Positions 9,216 to 17,230 of a stretch of 64,000 nt of DNA are shown piece after piece. Origin of the DNA: DASQEH01 sp038237745 (lineage in GTDB: Bacteria > Actinomycetota > Actinomycetes > Propionibacteriales > Nocardioidaceae). Location of the stretch: positions 124,001 through 188,000 of the forward strand of contig JBBRYJ010000005.1 in assembly GCA_038237745.1 (NCBI GenBank), given 5' to 3'. Each line of letters starts with the position of its first letter. Position 1 is the first letter of the stretch. Position numbers and translations under genes: made by a program. The notes under the pieces were generated by a model. The model made no database searches, had not been told where the DNA came from, and saw only the letters and a program-made list of their open reading frames with translations.

Positions 9216-9242
9216 AGCCGCACAGTCCGGGCGGGCGCGGCT
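9216..9242 (+). terminator. Possible terminator after the DUF2252 gene
   Basis: AGCCGC (9216-9221) pairs with GCGGCT (9237-9242) around a 15-nt GC-rich loop, 28 nt past the stop codon. There is no T-run, so this is a modest candidate separating the DUF2252 gene from sufR. Confidence 0.35.
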
Positions 9243-9279
9243 TAGGGCGGCCTCAGTTGAGCCTGTCGGCTAATTACGA

Positions 9280-9294
9280 CACAATGGTGTTGTG
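9280..9294 (+). promoter_or_regulatory. Candidate SufR operator
   Basis: CACAA-TGGTG-TTGTG is a perfect 5-bp inverted repeat with a 5-nt spacer. It covers the annotated sufR start and lies just after a TAATTA box (9271-9276) that could serve as -10. Autoregulation of the suf operon by SufR through a dyad at its own promoter is established in cyanobacteria and mycobacteria. Assignment of this dyad to SufR is inference from position and symmetry. Confidence 0.55.
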
Positions 9295-10080
9295 AAAAGC
9301 GTGGAGGCGTTAGCGGTGGCGCTGCGTCCGGCGAACATGCCGGTCGCCGTCCATAGCGAGAGCACGACCGGCGGGTCCGACGACGCACCCACTCGCGAGC
9401 GAGTCGCGCGGTCGGTCCTCGAGAACGGCCCCTCCACCGCCGCGGCTCTGGCCGAGCGGCTCACGTTGACATCAGCCGCCGTTCGACGCCATCTCGACCA
9501 CCTAGTAGCCGCCGGGGACCTGGAGGCTCGAGAGCCTCGGGTCGACCCAGCCCGCGGGCGCGGGCGGCCCGCCAAGGTCTTCGTGCTCACCGACTCCGGG
9601 CGCGACACCTTCCTCCAGTCGTACGACGACCTCGCCGCGAGCGCCCTGCGTTTCCTGGGCGAGTCCGGCGGGCCCGGCGCGGTGGCCGAGTTCGCGCGAC
9701 GTCGTACTGCCGAGCTGGAGGATCGTTTCCGCGCCGTCGTATCAGCCGCCGACCCCGACGACCGCGTCGAGGTGCTGTCTCGTGCCCTGACCGGTGACGG
9801 GTACGCGGCGTCGGTGCACACCACGCCCAACGGTGACCAGATCTGTCAGCACCACTGCCCCGTCGCCCATGTCGCCGCCGAGTTCCCCCAGCTGTGCGAG
9901 GCGGAGACCGAAGTGTTCGCCCGACTCCTCGGCCGACACGTCCAACGGCTGGCGACCATCGCCCACGGCGACGGCGTCTGCACGACCAACGTGCCCCGTA
10001 TCGCTACCAACGCCACCACCACGCACCCGGCGCCCACAGCCGTCCGCGCCTTCACCGCAACAGGGAGGAACCCCTCATGA
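9292..10080 (+). CDS. sufR: Fe-S cluster-dependent transcriptional repressor SufR
   Basis: Winged-helix repressor of the DeoR/ArsR-like SufR family that senses Fe-S status and controls the downstream suf genes. Residues about 35-110 form the DNA-binding domain (STAAALAERLTLTSAAVRRH, then GRGRPAKVFVLT as the wing). The C-terminal half has four cysteines at 185, 189, 202 and 230 (CQHHC, LCEAE, GVCTTN), the expected [Fe-S] ligand set. Two starts are possible: GTG 9292, which lies inside the dyad at 9280-9294, or ATG 9337, which would put that dyad cleanly in the promoter/leader. The stop overlaps the sufB ATG as ATGA. Confidence 0.92.
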   Translation: MKSVEALAVALRPANMPVAVHSESTTGGSDDAPTRERVARSVLENGPSTAAALAERLTLTSAAVRRHLDHLVAAGDLEAREPRVDPARGRGRPAKVFVLTDSGRDTFLQSYDDLAASALRFLGESGGPGAVAEFARRRTAELEDRFRAVVSAADPDDRVEVLSRALTGDGYAASVHTTPNGDQICQHHCPVAHVAAEFPQLCEAETEVFARLLGRHVQRLATIAHGDGVCTTNVPRIATNATTTHPAPTAVRAFTATGRNPS

Positions 10081-11495
10081 CTTCCGTCGAGCAGCTCAAC
10101 CCCGAGCTCGAAGGCATCGGCCGCTACAACTACGGCTGGTCCGATTCCGACGTGTCGGGTGCGGCTGCGACCCGTGGTCTCAACGAGACAGTCGTCCGCG
10201 ACATCTCGACGCGCAAGAACGAGCCGGAGTGGATGCTCGATCTGCGACTCAAGGGTCTCAAGCTCTTCGGTCGCAAGCCGATGCCGACCTGGGGCTCCGA
10301 CCTGAGTGCGATCGACTTCGACAACATCAAGTACTTCGTGCGCTCGACCGAGAAGCAGGCGACGTCCTGGGAGGAGCTTCCGGAGGACATCAAGAACACC
10401 TACGACAAGCTCGGCATCCCGGAGGCCGAGAAGCAGCGGCTCGTGGCCGGTGTCGCGGCGCAGTACGAGTCCGAGGTGGTCTACCACTCCATCCGCGAGG
10501 ACCTCGAGGCGCAGGGCGTGCTCTTCCTCGACACCGACACCGCTCTGCGTGAGCACGAGGACGTATTCAAGGAGTACTTCGGCTCGGTCATCCCGGTGGG
10601 TGACAACAAGTTCGCCGCCCTCAATACCTCGGTGTGGTCAGGCGGCTCGTTCATCTACGTGCCCAAGGGCGTCAAGGTGGACATTCCGCTCCAGGCGTAC
10701 TTCCGCATCAACACCGAGAACATGGGCCAGTTCGAGCGTACTCTCATCATCGTCGACGAAGACGCCTACGTGCACTACGTCGAGGGTTGCACCGCTCCCA
10801 TCTACTCGTCCGACTCGCTGCACTCCGCCGTCGTCGAGATCATCGTCAAGAAGGGCGGCCGTTGCCGCTACACGACGATCCAGAACTGGTCGAACAACGT
10901 CTACAACCTGGTGACCAAGCGCGCGACCTGTGAGGCGGGCGCCACCATGGAGTGGGTCGACGGCAACATCGGCTCCAAGGTGACGATGAAGTACCCCGCG
11001 ATCTACCTGCTCGGCGAGCACTCCAAGGGCGAGACGCTGTCCATCGCGTTCGCTGGCGAGGGCCAGCACCAGGACGCCGGCGCCAAGATGGTGCACGCAG
11101 CGCCCTACACCTCGAGCTCGATCGTCTCCAAGTCCGTCGCCCGCGGCGGAGGCCGGACTTCGTACCGCGGTCTCGTGCAGGTGGCCGACGGCGCGCACCA
11201 CAGCGCCAGCACGGTGCGCTGTGACGCGCTCCTCGTCGACCAGATCAGCCGCAGCGACACGTACCCCTACGTCGACGTCCGCGAGGACGACGTGTCGATG
11301 GGGCACGAGGCGACGGTCTCGAAGGTCAGCGACGACCAGCTGTTCTATCTGATGAGCCGTGGCATGGCCGAGGACGAGGCGATGGCGATGATCGTGCGCG
11401 GCTTCATCGAGCCGATCGCCCGTGAGCTGCCGATGGAGTACGCCCTCGAGCTCAACCGGCTCATCGAGCTCCAGATGGAAGGGGCCGTCGGCTAA
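10077..11495 (+). CDS. sufB: Fe-S assembly scaffold protein SufB
   Basis: 472-aa core component of the SufBCD scaffold, on which clusters are built before transfer to apoproteins. The sequence follows the family from the N-terminal YNYGWSD through FIYVPKGVKVDIPLQ, the cysteine in VEGCTAPIYS, the stretch RGLVQVADGAHHSAS and DQLFYLMSRGM near the C-terminus. No intein interrupts it, unlike SufB of several mycobacteria. GGGAGGAA lies about 8 nt before the ATG, which overlaps the sufR stop by 4 nt. A 115-nt gap to sufD is the only sizeable break in the operon. Confidence 0.97.
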   Translation: MTSVEQLNPELEGIGRYNYGWSDSDVSGAAATRGLNETVVRDISTRKNEPEWMLDLRLKGLKLFGRKPMPTWGSDLSAIDFDNIKYFVRSTEKQATSWEELPEDIKNTYDKLGIPEAEKQRLVAGVAAQYESEVVYHSIREDLEAQGVLFLDTDTALREHEDVFKEYFGSVIPVGDNKFAALNTSVWSGGSFIYVPKGVKVDIPLQAYFRINTENMGQFERTLIIVDEDAYVHYVEGCTAPIYSSDSLHSAVVEIIVKKGGRCRYTTIQNWSNNVYNLVTKRATCEAGATMEWVDGNIGSKVTMKYPAIYLLGEHSKGETLSIAFAGEGQHQDAGAKMVHAAPYTSSSIVSKSVARGGGRTSYRGLVQVADGAHHSASTVRCDALLVDQISRSDTYPYVDVREDDVSMGHEATVSKVSDDQLFYLMSRGMAEDEAMAMIVRGFIEPIARELPMEYALELNRLIELQMEGAVG

Positions 11496-11610
11496 GGACG
11501 CTCCACGGGCCTCAGCCGACGGGCGTCGCCCAGGGCGCCAGGTCGGCTCGGCGCTGGTCGCCTGGTGACGAACGAGATGTCATGCGCATGGATAGGAAAG
11601 TGGAACGTCG

Positions 11611-12783
11611 TTGAGTAGCAACAACGTGCAGGGTGCAGTGGAGACGGTGGAGAGCCACCTCCACCCGGTCCCGTCATACGACCTGGCCGACCACCCGCTC
11701 CCCACGGGGCGCGAGGAGGTCTGGCGCTTCACACCCCTCAAGCGGCTCCGCGGAGTGCTCGCAGGTGAGCCGTCCGACGGCACCCTCAAGTGGGACGCCC
11801 AGGTTCCGGACGGCGTGACCATCACCGAGATCTCAGCCGAGCGGGCCGTAGAGCTCGGAGAGACGATGCCGGCCGACCGGCCCTCGGCACTCGCCGTCGC
11901 GAACGGCGGCGGTGCCGTTCTGGTCGACGTCCCTGCGGACACCGAGCTGGCTCAGCCGCTCGTGATCCGTCTGAACGGCATGTCGGCGGACGACCTGGTG
12001 TGGGGCCACATCGTCGTGCGCATCGGTCGCCACTCCAAGGCGACCGTGGTGTTCGAGCACAACGGCAGCGCGGTCTACTGTGCCTCCACGTCGGTGCTCG
12101 TGGGTGACAACGCCCATCTCGACCTGGTGTCGCTCCAGCTGTGGGACGACGACGCCGTGCACCTCGGACAGTTCGGCGTACGAGTCGGCCGCGACGCAGC
12201 CGTGCGGACGTTTCAGGCCAGCCTGGGCGGTGACGTCGTACGCATCGTGGAGAACACCGAGTACGCCGGCCCCGGCGGCGAGCTGCAGATGTACGGCCTC
12301 TACTTCGCAGACGCCGACCAGCACATCGAGCACCGCCTCTTCGTCGACCACAACCAGCCGCACACCAAGAGCAACGTCGTCTACAAGGGCGGCCTGCAGG
12401 GCGCGGGCGCCCACTCGGTGTGGGTCGGCAACGTCTTGATCCGCAAAGTTGCCGAAGGCATCGAGACGTACGAGACCAACCGCAACCTGGTGCTGACCGA
12501 CGGCTGCCGCGCCGACTCGGTGCCGAACCTCGAGATCGAGACCGGCGAGATCAAGGGTGCCGGACACGCGTCGGCGACGGGCCGGTTCGACGACGAGCAG
12601 CTGTTCTACCTGCAGTCGCGAGGAGTCACAGCGGACGAGGCCCGGCGCCTCGTCGTCCACGGCTTCTTTGCCGACATCATCCGCAAGATCGGGGTCCCGG
12701 AGGTCGAGGGGCGGCTGCTCGCCGCAGTGGAGGCCGAGCTGGCGAGGACCGTCGGTGCCCCCGCCCTGGCGGTCGGGGCATGA
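11611..12783 (+). CDS. sufD: Fe-S assembly protein SufD
   Basis: 390-aa partner of SufB in the SufBC2D complex, needed for iron entry and cluster assembly. The N-terminal EEVWRFTPLKRL, the beta-helix core and the C-terminal LFYLQSRGVTADEARRLVVHGF with the conserved His are all family features. The start is uncertain: TTG 11611 has GGAAAG about 10 nt upstream, and GTG 11626 and GTG 11638 are in frame. An 8-codon open frame (11588-11614) ends in a TGA that shares bases with the TTG, so coupling is possible. The stop overlaps the next gene as ATGA. Confidence 0.93.
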   Translation: MSSNNVQGAVETVESHLHPVPSYDLADHPLPTGREEVWRFTPLKRLRGVLAGEPSDGTLKWDAQVPDGVTITEISAERAVELGETMPADRPSALAVANGGGAVLVDVPADTELAQPLVIRLNGMSADDLVWGHIVVRIGRHSKATVVFEHNGSAVYCASTSVLVGDNAHLDLVSLQLWDDDAVHLGQFGVRVGRDAAVRTFQASLGGDVVRIVENTEYAGPGGELQMYGLYFADADQHIEHRLFVDHNQPHTKSNVVYKGGLQGAGAHSVWVGNVLIRKVAEGIETYETNRNLVLTDGCRADSVPNLEIETGEIKGAGHASATGRFDDEQLFYLQSRGVTADEARRLVVHGFFADIIRKIGVPEVEGRLLAAVEAELARTVGAPALAVGA

Positions 12784-13112
12784 CGCCGTTCACGCATGCC
12801 TGCGCGCTCGACGACGTACCCGTCGGGGGCGTGCTGGCAGTCGACGTCGAGGGAACCGATCTTGCGATCGTCCGGGCGGCCGACGAGGTCTTCGCGATCC
12901 GCGACGAGTGCTCCCACGCCTCGATCGCGTTGAGCGAGGGCGACGTCGACGTCGAGGCCTGTGAGATCGAGTGCTGGTTGCACGGCTCGCGGTTCGACCT
13001 GCGTACCGGCGAGCCCACCGGTTTTCCGGCCTACTTGCCGGTCCCGGTCTATCCCTGCAAGGTCACCGACGACAAGGCAGTCGTCGTCGACCTCGCCAAC
13101 CCGCTGAACTGA
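12780..13112 (+). CDS. Rieske-type [2Fe-2S] ferredoxin of the suf operon
   Basis: 110-aa Rieske ferredoxin of the kind found with bacterial dioxygenases. The cluster ligands are visible as C44-S-H46 and C65-W-L-H68. Its ATG overlaps the sufD stop and sufC follows 18 nt later, so it is made together with the Suf machinery. It may supply electrons during cluster assembly or be a client of it; the sequence does not decide. Genes of this type within suf operons are a recurrent actinobacterial feature. Confidence 0.9.
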   Translation: MTPFTHACALDDVPVGGVLAVDVEGTDLAIVRAADEVFAIRDECSHASIALSEGDVDVEACEIECWLHGSRFDLRTGEPTGFPAYLPVPVYPCKVTDDKAVVVDLANPLN

Positions 13113-13130
13113 TACGGAGAGCCGAGACTC

Positions 13131-13895
13131 ATGGCCACGCTGGAGATCAAGGACCTGCACGTCGCAGTCAACGTCGAGGACGGACAGAAGCCCATCCTGC
13201 GAGGCGTCGACCTGACCGTCAGGTCCGGTGAGACGCACGCCATCATGGGCCCGAACGGGTCCGGCAAGTCGACGCTGGCCTACTCGATCGCAGGCCACCC
13301 GAAGTACACGATCACCAGCGGCTCGGTCACCCTCGACGGGGTCGACGTCCTGAGCTTGTCGGTGGACGAGCGGGCCCGGCTCGGACTCTTCCTGGCGATG
13401 CAGTACCCGGTCGAGGTGCCAGGCGTCTCCGTCTCCAACTTCCTCCGCACCGCGAAGACGGCACTCGACGGTGAGGCGCCGAAGCTGCGCACCTGGATGA
13501 AGGACGTCAACGCCGCAATGGACAAGGTCTCGATGGACCGTGAGTTCGCGCAGCGAAACGTCAACGAGGGCTTCTCCGGTGGCGAGAAGAAGCGCCACGA
13601 GATCATGCAGCTGGAGCTGCTCAACCCCAGGTTCGCAATCCTCGACGAGACCGACTCGGGTCTCGACATCGACGCCCTCAAGGTGGTGTCCGAGGGGGTC
13701 AACCGGTTCCGGAGCCAGGGTGACCGCGCGGTACTCCTCATCACCCACTACACGCGCATCCTTCGCTACATCCAGCCCGACTACGTGCACGTGTTCGTGG
13801 CCGGCCGGATCGCCGAACAGGGTGGTGCACAGCTCGCCGAGCAGCTCGAGGCCGAGGGCTATGACAAGTACGTGAAGGCCCCGGTGGTTTCATGA
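13131..13895 (+). CDS. sufC: Fe-S assembly ATPase SufC
   Basis: 254-aa cytosolic ABC-type ATPase that binds SufB and SufD and drives their conformational change. Walker A GPNGSGKST, Q-loop region FLAMQYPVEVPGVSV, signature FSGGEKKRHE, Walker B FAILDETDSGLD and the H-motif LITHYTRIL are intact; the SGGEKKR and ETDSGLD variants are diagnostic for SufC rather than transport ATPases. The ATG at 13131 follows ACGGAGAG by about 10 nt. The stop overlaps the sufS ATG as ATGA. Confidence 0.97.
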   Translation: MATLEIKDLHVAVNVEDGQKPILRGVDLTVRSGETHAIMGPNGSGKSTLAYSIAGHPKYTITSGSVTLDGVDVLSLSVDERARLGLFLAMQYPVEVPGVSVSNFLRTAKTALDGEAPKLRTWMKDVNAAMDKVSMDREFAQRNVNEGFSGGEKKRHEIMQLELLNPRFAILDETDSGLDIDALKVVSEGVNRFRSQGDRAVLLITHYTRILRYIQPDYVHVFVAGRIAEQGGAQLAEQLEAEGYDKYVKAPVVS

Positions 13896-15181
13896 CGCTG
13901 CTGTCAGCGTCCGGCGACACCGCCAGGCTGTCAGGCCTGCTCGACACCGACCGGGTCCGCGCCGACTTCCCGATCCTGTCCCGGCGGCTCGACGGCGACA
14001 GGCCGCTCGTCTATCTCGACAGTGCAAACACCTCCCAGAAGCCTCAGCAGGTGATCGACGCCATGGTCGAGCACTACGCGATGCACAACGCCAACGTCGC
14101 ACGGGCAGTCCACCAGCTCGGTGCCGAGTCGACGGCGGCGTTCGAGGGCGCCCGCGACACCGTCGCGGCGTTCATCGGGGCAGAATCACGTGACGAGATC
14201 GTCTTCACGAAGAACTCCACCGAGGCGCTCAACCTCGTCGCCAACACGCTGATGTGGGCGCGCGGCGACTTGGCGATCGGGCCGGGCGACGAGGTCGTCA
14301 TCACCGAGATGGAGCATCACTCGAACATCGTTCCGTGGCAGTTGTTGACCCAGCGCAAGGGCGCGACGCTTCGCTGGTTCGGGCTCACCGACGAGGGCAG
14401 GTTGGACCTCTCGGACATGGACTCGCTGATCACCGAGCGCACTAAGGTGGTTTCTGTCGTCTGGGTGTCCAACATGCTCGGCACCGTCAACCCCGTAGCC
14501 GAGATCGCCCGGCGGGCCCACGAGGTGGGTGCTCTCGTGGTCGTCGACGCCTCCCAGGCAGTACCACAGATGCCTGTCGACGTCGTCGCACTCGGAGCAG
14601 ACCTGGTCGCCTTCACCGGACACAAGGTGGTGGGCCCGACCGGCATCGGCGTCCTGTGGGGGCGCGGCGACGTCCTGACGGCACTTCCGCCGTTCCACGG
14701 TGGCGGCAACATGATCGAGAACGTGACGATGGCAGTGTCGACGTACGCTTCGGCACCTTCCAAGTTCGAGGCGGGCACCCCGCCGATCGCGCAGGCGGTC
14801 GGCCTCGGCGCGGCTCTCGACTACCTGGGCTCGCTCGGGATGGACAACGTCGCCGCCCACGAACACGCCATCACGGCGTATGCGCTGGAGCAGCTGCGCG
14901 ACATCCGCGGACTCACTATCCTCGGACCCACCGAGGCGGTCGACCGCGGAGGCGCCGTCAGCTTCGAGATCGACGGTCTGCACCCGCACGACGTGAGCCA
15001 GCTGCTCGACTCGCTCGGGATCGCGGTACGGGCCGGGCATCACTGCGCGAAGCCCGCTCATGCGCGCTTCGGCGTCCAGTCGTCGACGCGAGCGTCGTTC
15101 TACGTCTACACGACGCCCGCCGAGGTCGACGCACTCGTCGAGGGAATAGAGCACACCAAGCGCTTCTTCAAGGTCGCGTGA
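13892..15181 (+). CDS. sufS: Cysteine desulfurase SufS
   Basis: 429-aa PLP enzyme that takes sulfur from cysteine as an enzyme-bound persulfide. The PLP lysine is K245 in FTGHKVVGPTGIG, and the persulfide-forming cysteine is C385 in GHHCAKP with the short lid loop of group II desulfurases. The N-terminal YLDSANTSQKP and the stretch FTKNSTEALNLVA are typical. It needs a sulfur acceptor, supplied by SufU encoded directly downstream; the stop TGA and the sufU ATG share one base. No SufE gene is present, consistent with a SufU-dependent Gram-positive system. Confidence 0.97.
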   Translation: MTLLSASGDTARLSGLLDTDRVRADFPILSRRLDGDRPLVYLDSANTSQKPQQVIDAMVEHYAMHNANVARAVHQLGAESTAAFEGARDTVAAFIGAESRDEIVFTKNSTEALNLVANTLMWARGDLAIGPGDEVVITEMEHHSNIVPWQLLTQRKGATLRWFGLTDEGRLDLSDMDSLITERTKVVSVVWVSNMLGTVNPVAEIARRAHEVGALVVVDASQAVPQMPVDVVALGADLVAFTGHKVVGPTGIGVLWGRGDVLTALPPFHGGGNMIENVTMAVSTYASAPSKFEAGTPPIAQAVGLGAALDYLGSLGMDNVAAHEHAITAYALEQLRDIRGLTILGPTEAVDRGGAVSFEIDGLHPHDVSQLLDSLGIAVRAGHHCAKPAHARFGVQSSTRASFYVYTTPAEVDALVEGIEHTKRFFKVA

Positions 15182-15627
15182 TGGATCTCGAGAGCCTCTA
15201 CCAGGAGATCATCCTCGACCATTACCGAGCTCCGCATCACGCCGGCCTTCGGGAGCCGTTCGAGGCGGAGGTGCGCCACGTCAACCCCACCTGCGGCGAC
15301 GAGGTGACACTCCGGGTGCATGTGGTCGACGGTGTCGTCGAGGACGTCTCGTACGACGTCGAGGGCTGCTCGATCTCGCAAGCCTCGACATCGGTGCTCG
15401 CCGACCTGCTGATCGGCAAGCAGGTCGATGACGCGATGCTGGTGCACGAGGCCTTCTTGGAGCTCATGCAGAGCCGTGGACAGGTCGAACCCGACGAAGA
15501 CCTGCTCGAGGACGCCGTCGCGTTCGCGGGTGTCTCGAAGTTCCCCGCACGCATCAAGTGCGCGTTGCTCGGCTGGATGGCCTGGAAAGATGCGACGGCA
15601 CGCGCCGTCGCCGATGTGGAGGTATGA
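15181..15627 (+). CDS. sufU: Zinc-dependent sulfurtransferase SufU
   Basis: 148-aa partner of SufS that accepts persulfide sulfur and passes it to the SufBCD scaffold. The zinc-site residues C38, D40 (NPTCGDEV), C63 (EGCSIS) and C127 (RIKCALLGW) are conserved. The insertion between the second and third cysteine, with LLIGKQVDDAML, matches SufU rather than IscU. ATG 15181 overlaps the sufS stop by one base; the stop overlaps the following gene as ATGA. Confidence 0.95.
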   Translation: MDLESLYQEIILDHYRAPHHAGLREPFEAEVRHVNPTCGDEVTLRVHVVDGVVEDVSYDVEGCSISQASTSVLADLLIGKQVDDAMLVHEAFLELMQSRGQVEPDEDLLEDAVAFAGVSKFPARIKCALLGWMAWKDATARAVADVEV

Positions 15628-15995
15628 CGATGAGCCACGACACCACCGACCTGCCCGAGGTCGACCTCGCTGCTCCGGCGGGTTCCGCCGTAGCCACCGA
15701 CGACGTCATGGAGGCGCTCAAGGACGTCGTCGACCCCGAGCTCGGGATCAATGTGGTCGACCTTGGCCTGATCTATGACGTCACGGTCGACGAGGCCAAC
15801 ACCGCGATCATCGACATGACGCTCACCTCGGCCGCCTGCCCCCTGACGGATGTCATCGAGGATCAGACCAACACTGCACTGGAGGGGCTTGTCAACGGCT
15901 TTCGGATCAACTGGGTCTGGATGCCGCCGTGGGGACCCGACAAGATCACCGACGACGGCCGCGAGATGCTGCGTGCCCTCGGCTTCAACGTCTGA
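15624..15995 (+). CDS. sufT: MIP18/DUF59 family Fe-S maturation protein SufT
   Basis: 123-aa MIP18 (DUF59) family protein, an auxiliary factor that helps load Fe-S clusters onto target proteins. The core DPELGINVVDLGLIYDV and the stretch TSAACPLTDVIEDQ with a conserved cysteine identify it. The first 25 residues are an acidic, poorly conserved tail. ATG 15624 overlaps the sufU stop; ATG 15630 is a close alternative. It is the last gene of the suf operon. Confidence 0.92.
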   Translation: MTMSHDTTDLPEVDLAAPAGSAVATDDVMEALKDVVDPELGINVVDLGLIYDVTVDEANTAIIDMTLTSAACPLTDVIEDQTNTALEGLVNGFRINWVWMPPWGPDKITDDGREMLRALGFNV

Positions 15996-16121
15996 CCTTC
16001 GGCGTAGTCACCATGGCCGCCTCGCTGGTGGGCCGGACGTGTTGGTGGATCGATCAACCGCGTGGTGCTCGACGCGGGCGCAGAGGTCGCGGGTGCAGGA
16101 TCGAACCGCCTGGGCCGCCGT

Positions 16122-16139
16122 GCACCCTGACGCGGGTGC
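16122..16139 (+). terminator. Hairpin downstream of the suf operon
   Basis: GCACCC and GGGTGC form a perfect 6-bp stem with the 6-nt loop TGACGC, 127 nt after the sufT stop and 25 nt before the acVLRF1 gene. No T-run follows. It could end suf transcription or shape the leader of the next gene. I see no other recognisable feature in 15996-16163. Confidence 0.35.
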
Positions 16140-16163
16140 CTCAGACCGGAACGCGGGGGACTG

Positions 16164-16832
16164 TTGACCGAGTCTCCTCCGGCGGCGAGGGTCGTAGCTG
16201 TTCCCTGGCGACGTGTAGATGGATGGATAGGGCGATACGAGGCCCGGCATCCAGCGACGACTTGGGGCGTTTCGCCGACCCTCATCACAGCGCACAGTGC
16301 CGATGGCTCGTCGGTTTCCTTCAACGTGCCAGTGGCGCCCCTCGCTGACCCGACCTTGTCCGGCCTCGTCGAACACCTCGGAGGAGACTGGCAGATCGGC
16401 GTGCTTCTGGTGCGCCGCGGCGGGTTCGCCGTGGCCAAGCTGGTCGGCGACAAGGTGGTCGACTCGAAGGTCGGGCAGCGACATGTGCAAGGTCGGACCA
16501 AGGCGGGCGGCTGGTCCCAGCACCGGTTCGCCCGGCGCCGCGACAACCAGGCCCGCGCGGCATACGACGCCGCTGGCGGGTACGTCAACTCACTGTTGAT
16601 GCCTCACGTGCGCACGCTGGACCTGCTGGCGGTCGGTGGCGACCAGGCCGCCGCCCGAGCGGTGCTCGAGATGCCTGAGCTGGCGGGCCTCAGCGTCGTC
16701 CCTCAGCAGTGGCTGGCTGGCTTGCCCGATCCCAAGCGGGCGGTACTCGACCGGGCCGTCGGCGTCGTGTGCTCGGTATCGGTCGAGATCGTCGACACCA
16801 CCGTCCCCTTTCCCCGACCGGATACGGCTTGA
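16164..16832 (+). CDS. acVLRF1 family (actinobacterial Vms1/eRF1-like) putative peptidyl-tRNA hydrolase
   Basis: 222-aa protein of the acVLRF1 group, related to eukaryotic Vms1/ANKZF1 and eRF1. The diagnostic stretch is QGRTKAGGWSQHRFARRR at about residues 108-125, with the GGxSQ loop that in Vms1-type proteins carries the glutamine needed for cleaving peptidyl-tRNA on stalled 50S ribosomes. By family resemblance it may release nascent chains during ribosome rescue; that function here is inference. The TTG at 16164 is preceded by GGGGGA. The gene lies between the suf operon and a degraded DUF222 fragment, in a stretch of looser packing. Confidence 0.75.
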   Translation: MTESPPAARVVAVPWRRVDGWIGRYEARHPATTWGVSPTLITAHSADGSSVSFNVPVAPLADPTLSGLVEHLGGDWQIGVLLVRRGGFAVAKLVGDKVVDSKVGQRHVQGRTKAGGWSQHRFARRRDNQARAAYDAAGGYVNSLLMPHVRTLDLLAVGGDQAAARAVLEMPELAGLSVVPQQWLAGLPDPKRAVLDRAVGVVCSVSVEIVDTTVPFPRPDTA

Positions 16833-16868
16833 CCCCAGGATCGGGCCGCGAACGCACTGATCCGCGGG

Positions 16869-17051
16869 TCAAGGCGTGTTCGGCGTCGGGTGCGGATTGG
16901 CGATGATACCCACAGCGCGGGCTCTGCGGATGTCTTTCGTGGAAGCGTCACCGGGCAGCCCGATGCCGTCGGCGATCCGGTCGATTGCGGCGTCGAACCA
17001 GACCGCGTTTGTTGCCTCGGTACGCAGGCCAACTCGGCACTGTCCTAGTCA
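16869..17051 (-). pseudogene. Degraded DUF222/HNH endonuclease fragment
   Basis: Read on the minus strand, a 60-codon frame encodes RTEATNAVWFDAAIDRIADG followed by KDIRRARAVGIIANP and a stop at 16871-16869. This matches the middle of DUF222 (13E12-repeat) proteins with HNH endonuclease domains, where a similar RRAxAVGILANP stretch is typical. There is no start codon, an in-frame TGA lies just upstream at about 17049, and the rest of the roughly 450-aa protein is missing. I see nothing else in the 398-nt gap 16833-17230. Confidence 0.6.
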
Positions 17052-17230
17052 CCACGCACGGTGCCACTGCGTCACAGCCACCGGACACCCGCTTACCTAG
17101 CCGCACCATCCCTGACTGGACACCGCGTTCCCCGGGATCCAGCCCCTGAAGGTCGCGATCTGGAGACTAAGCGGTGTCGAGTCGAGAGAGGCCGGGGCGA
17201 GGTGGGGGCGGCGCGGCGGGACCAGGCGGG

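Noticed and set aside
16100..16125. tRNA T-arm-like string GGATCGAACC on the plus strand
   Set aside because: The flanking bases do not form T-stem, acceptor or anticodon stems in either orientation, so it is not a tRNA gene.
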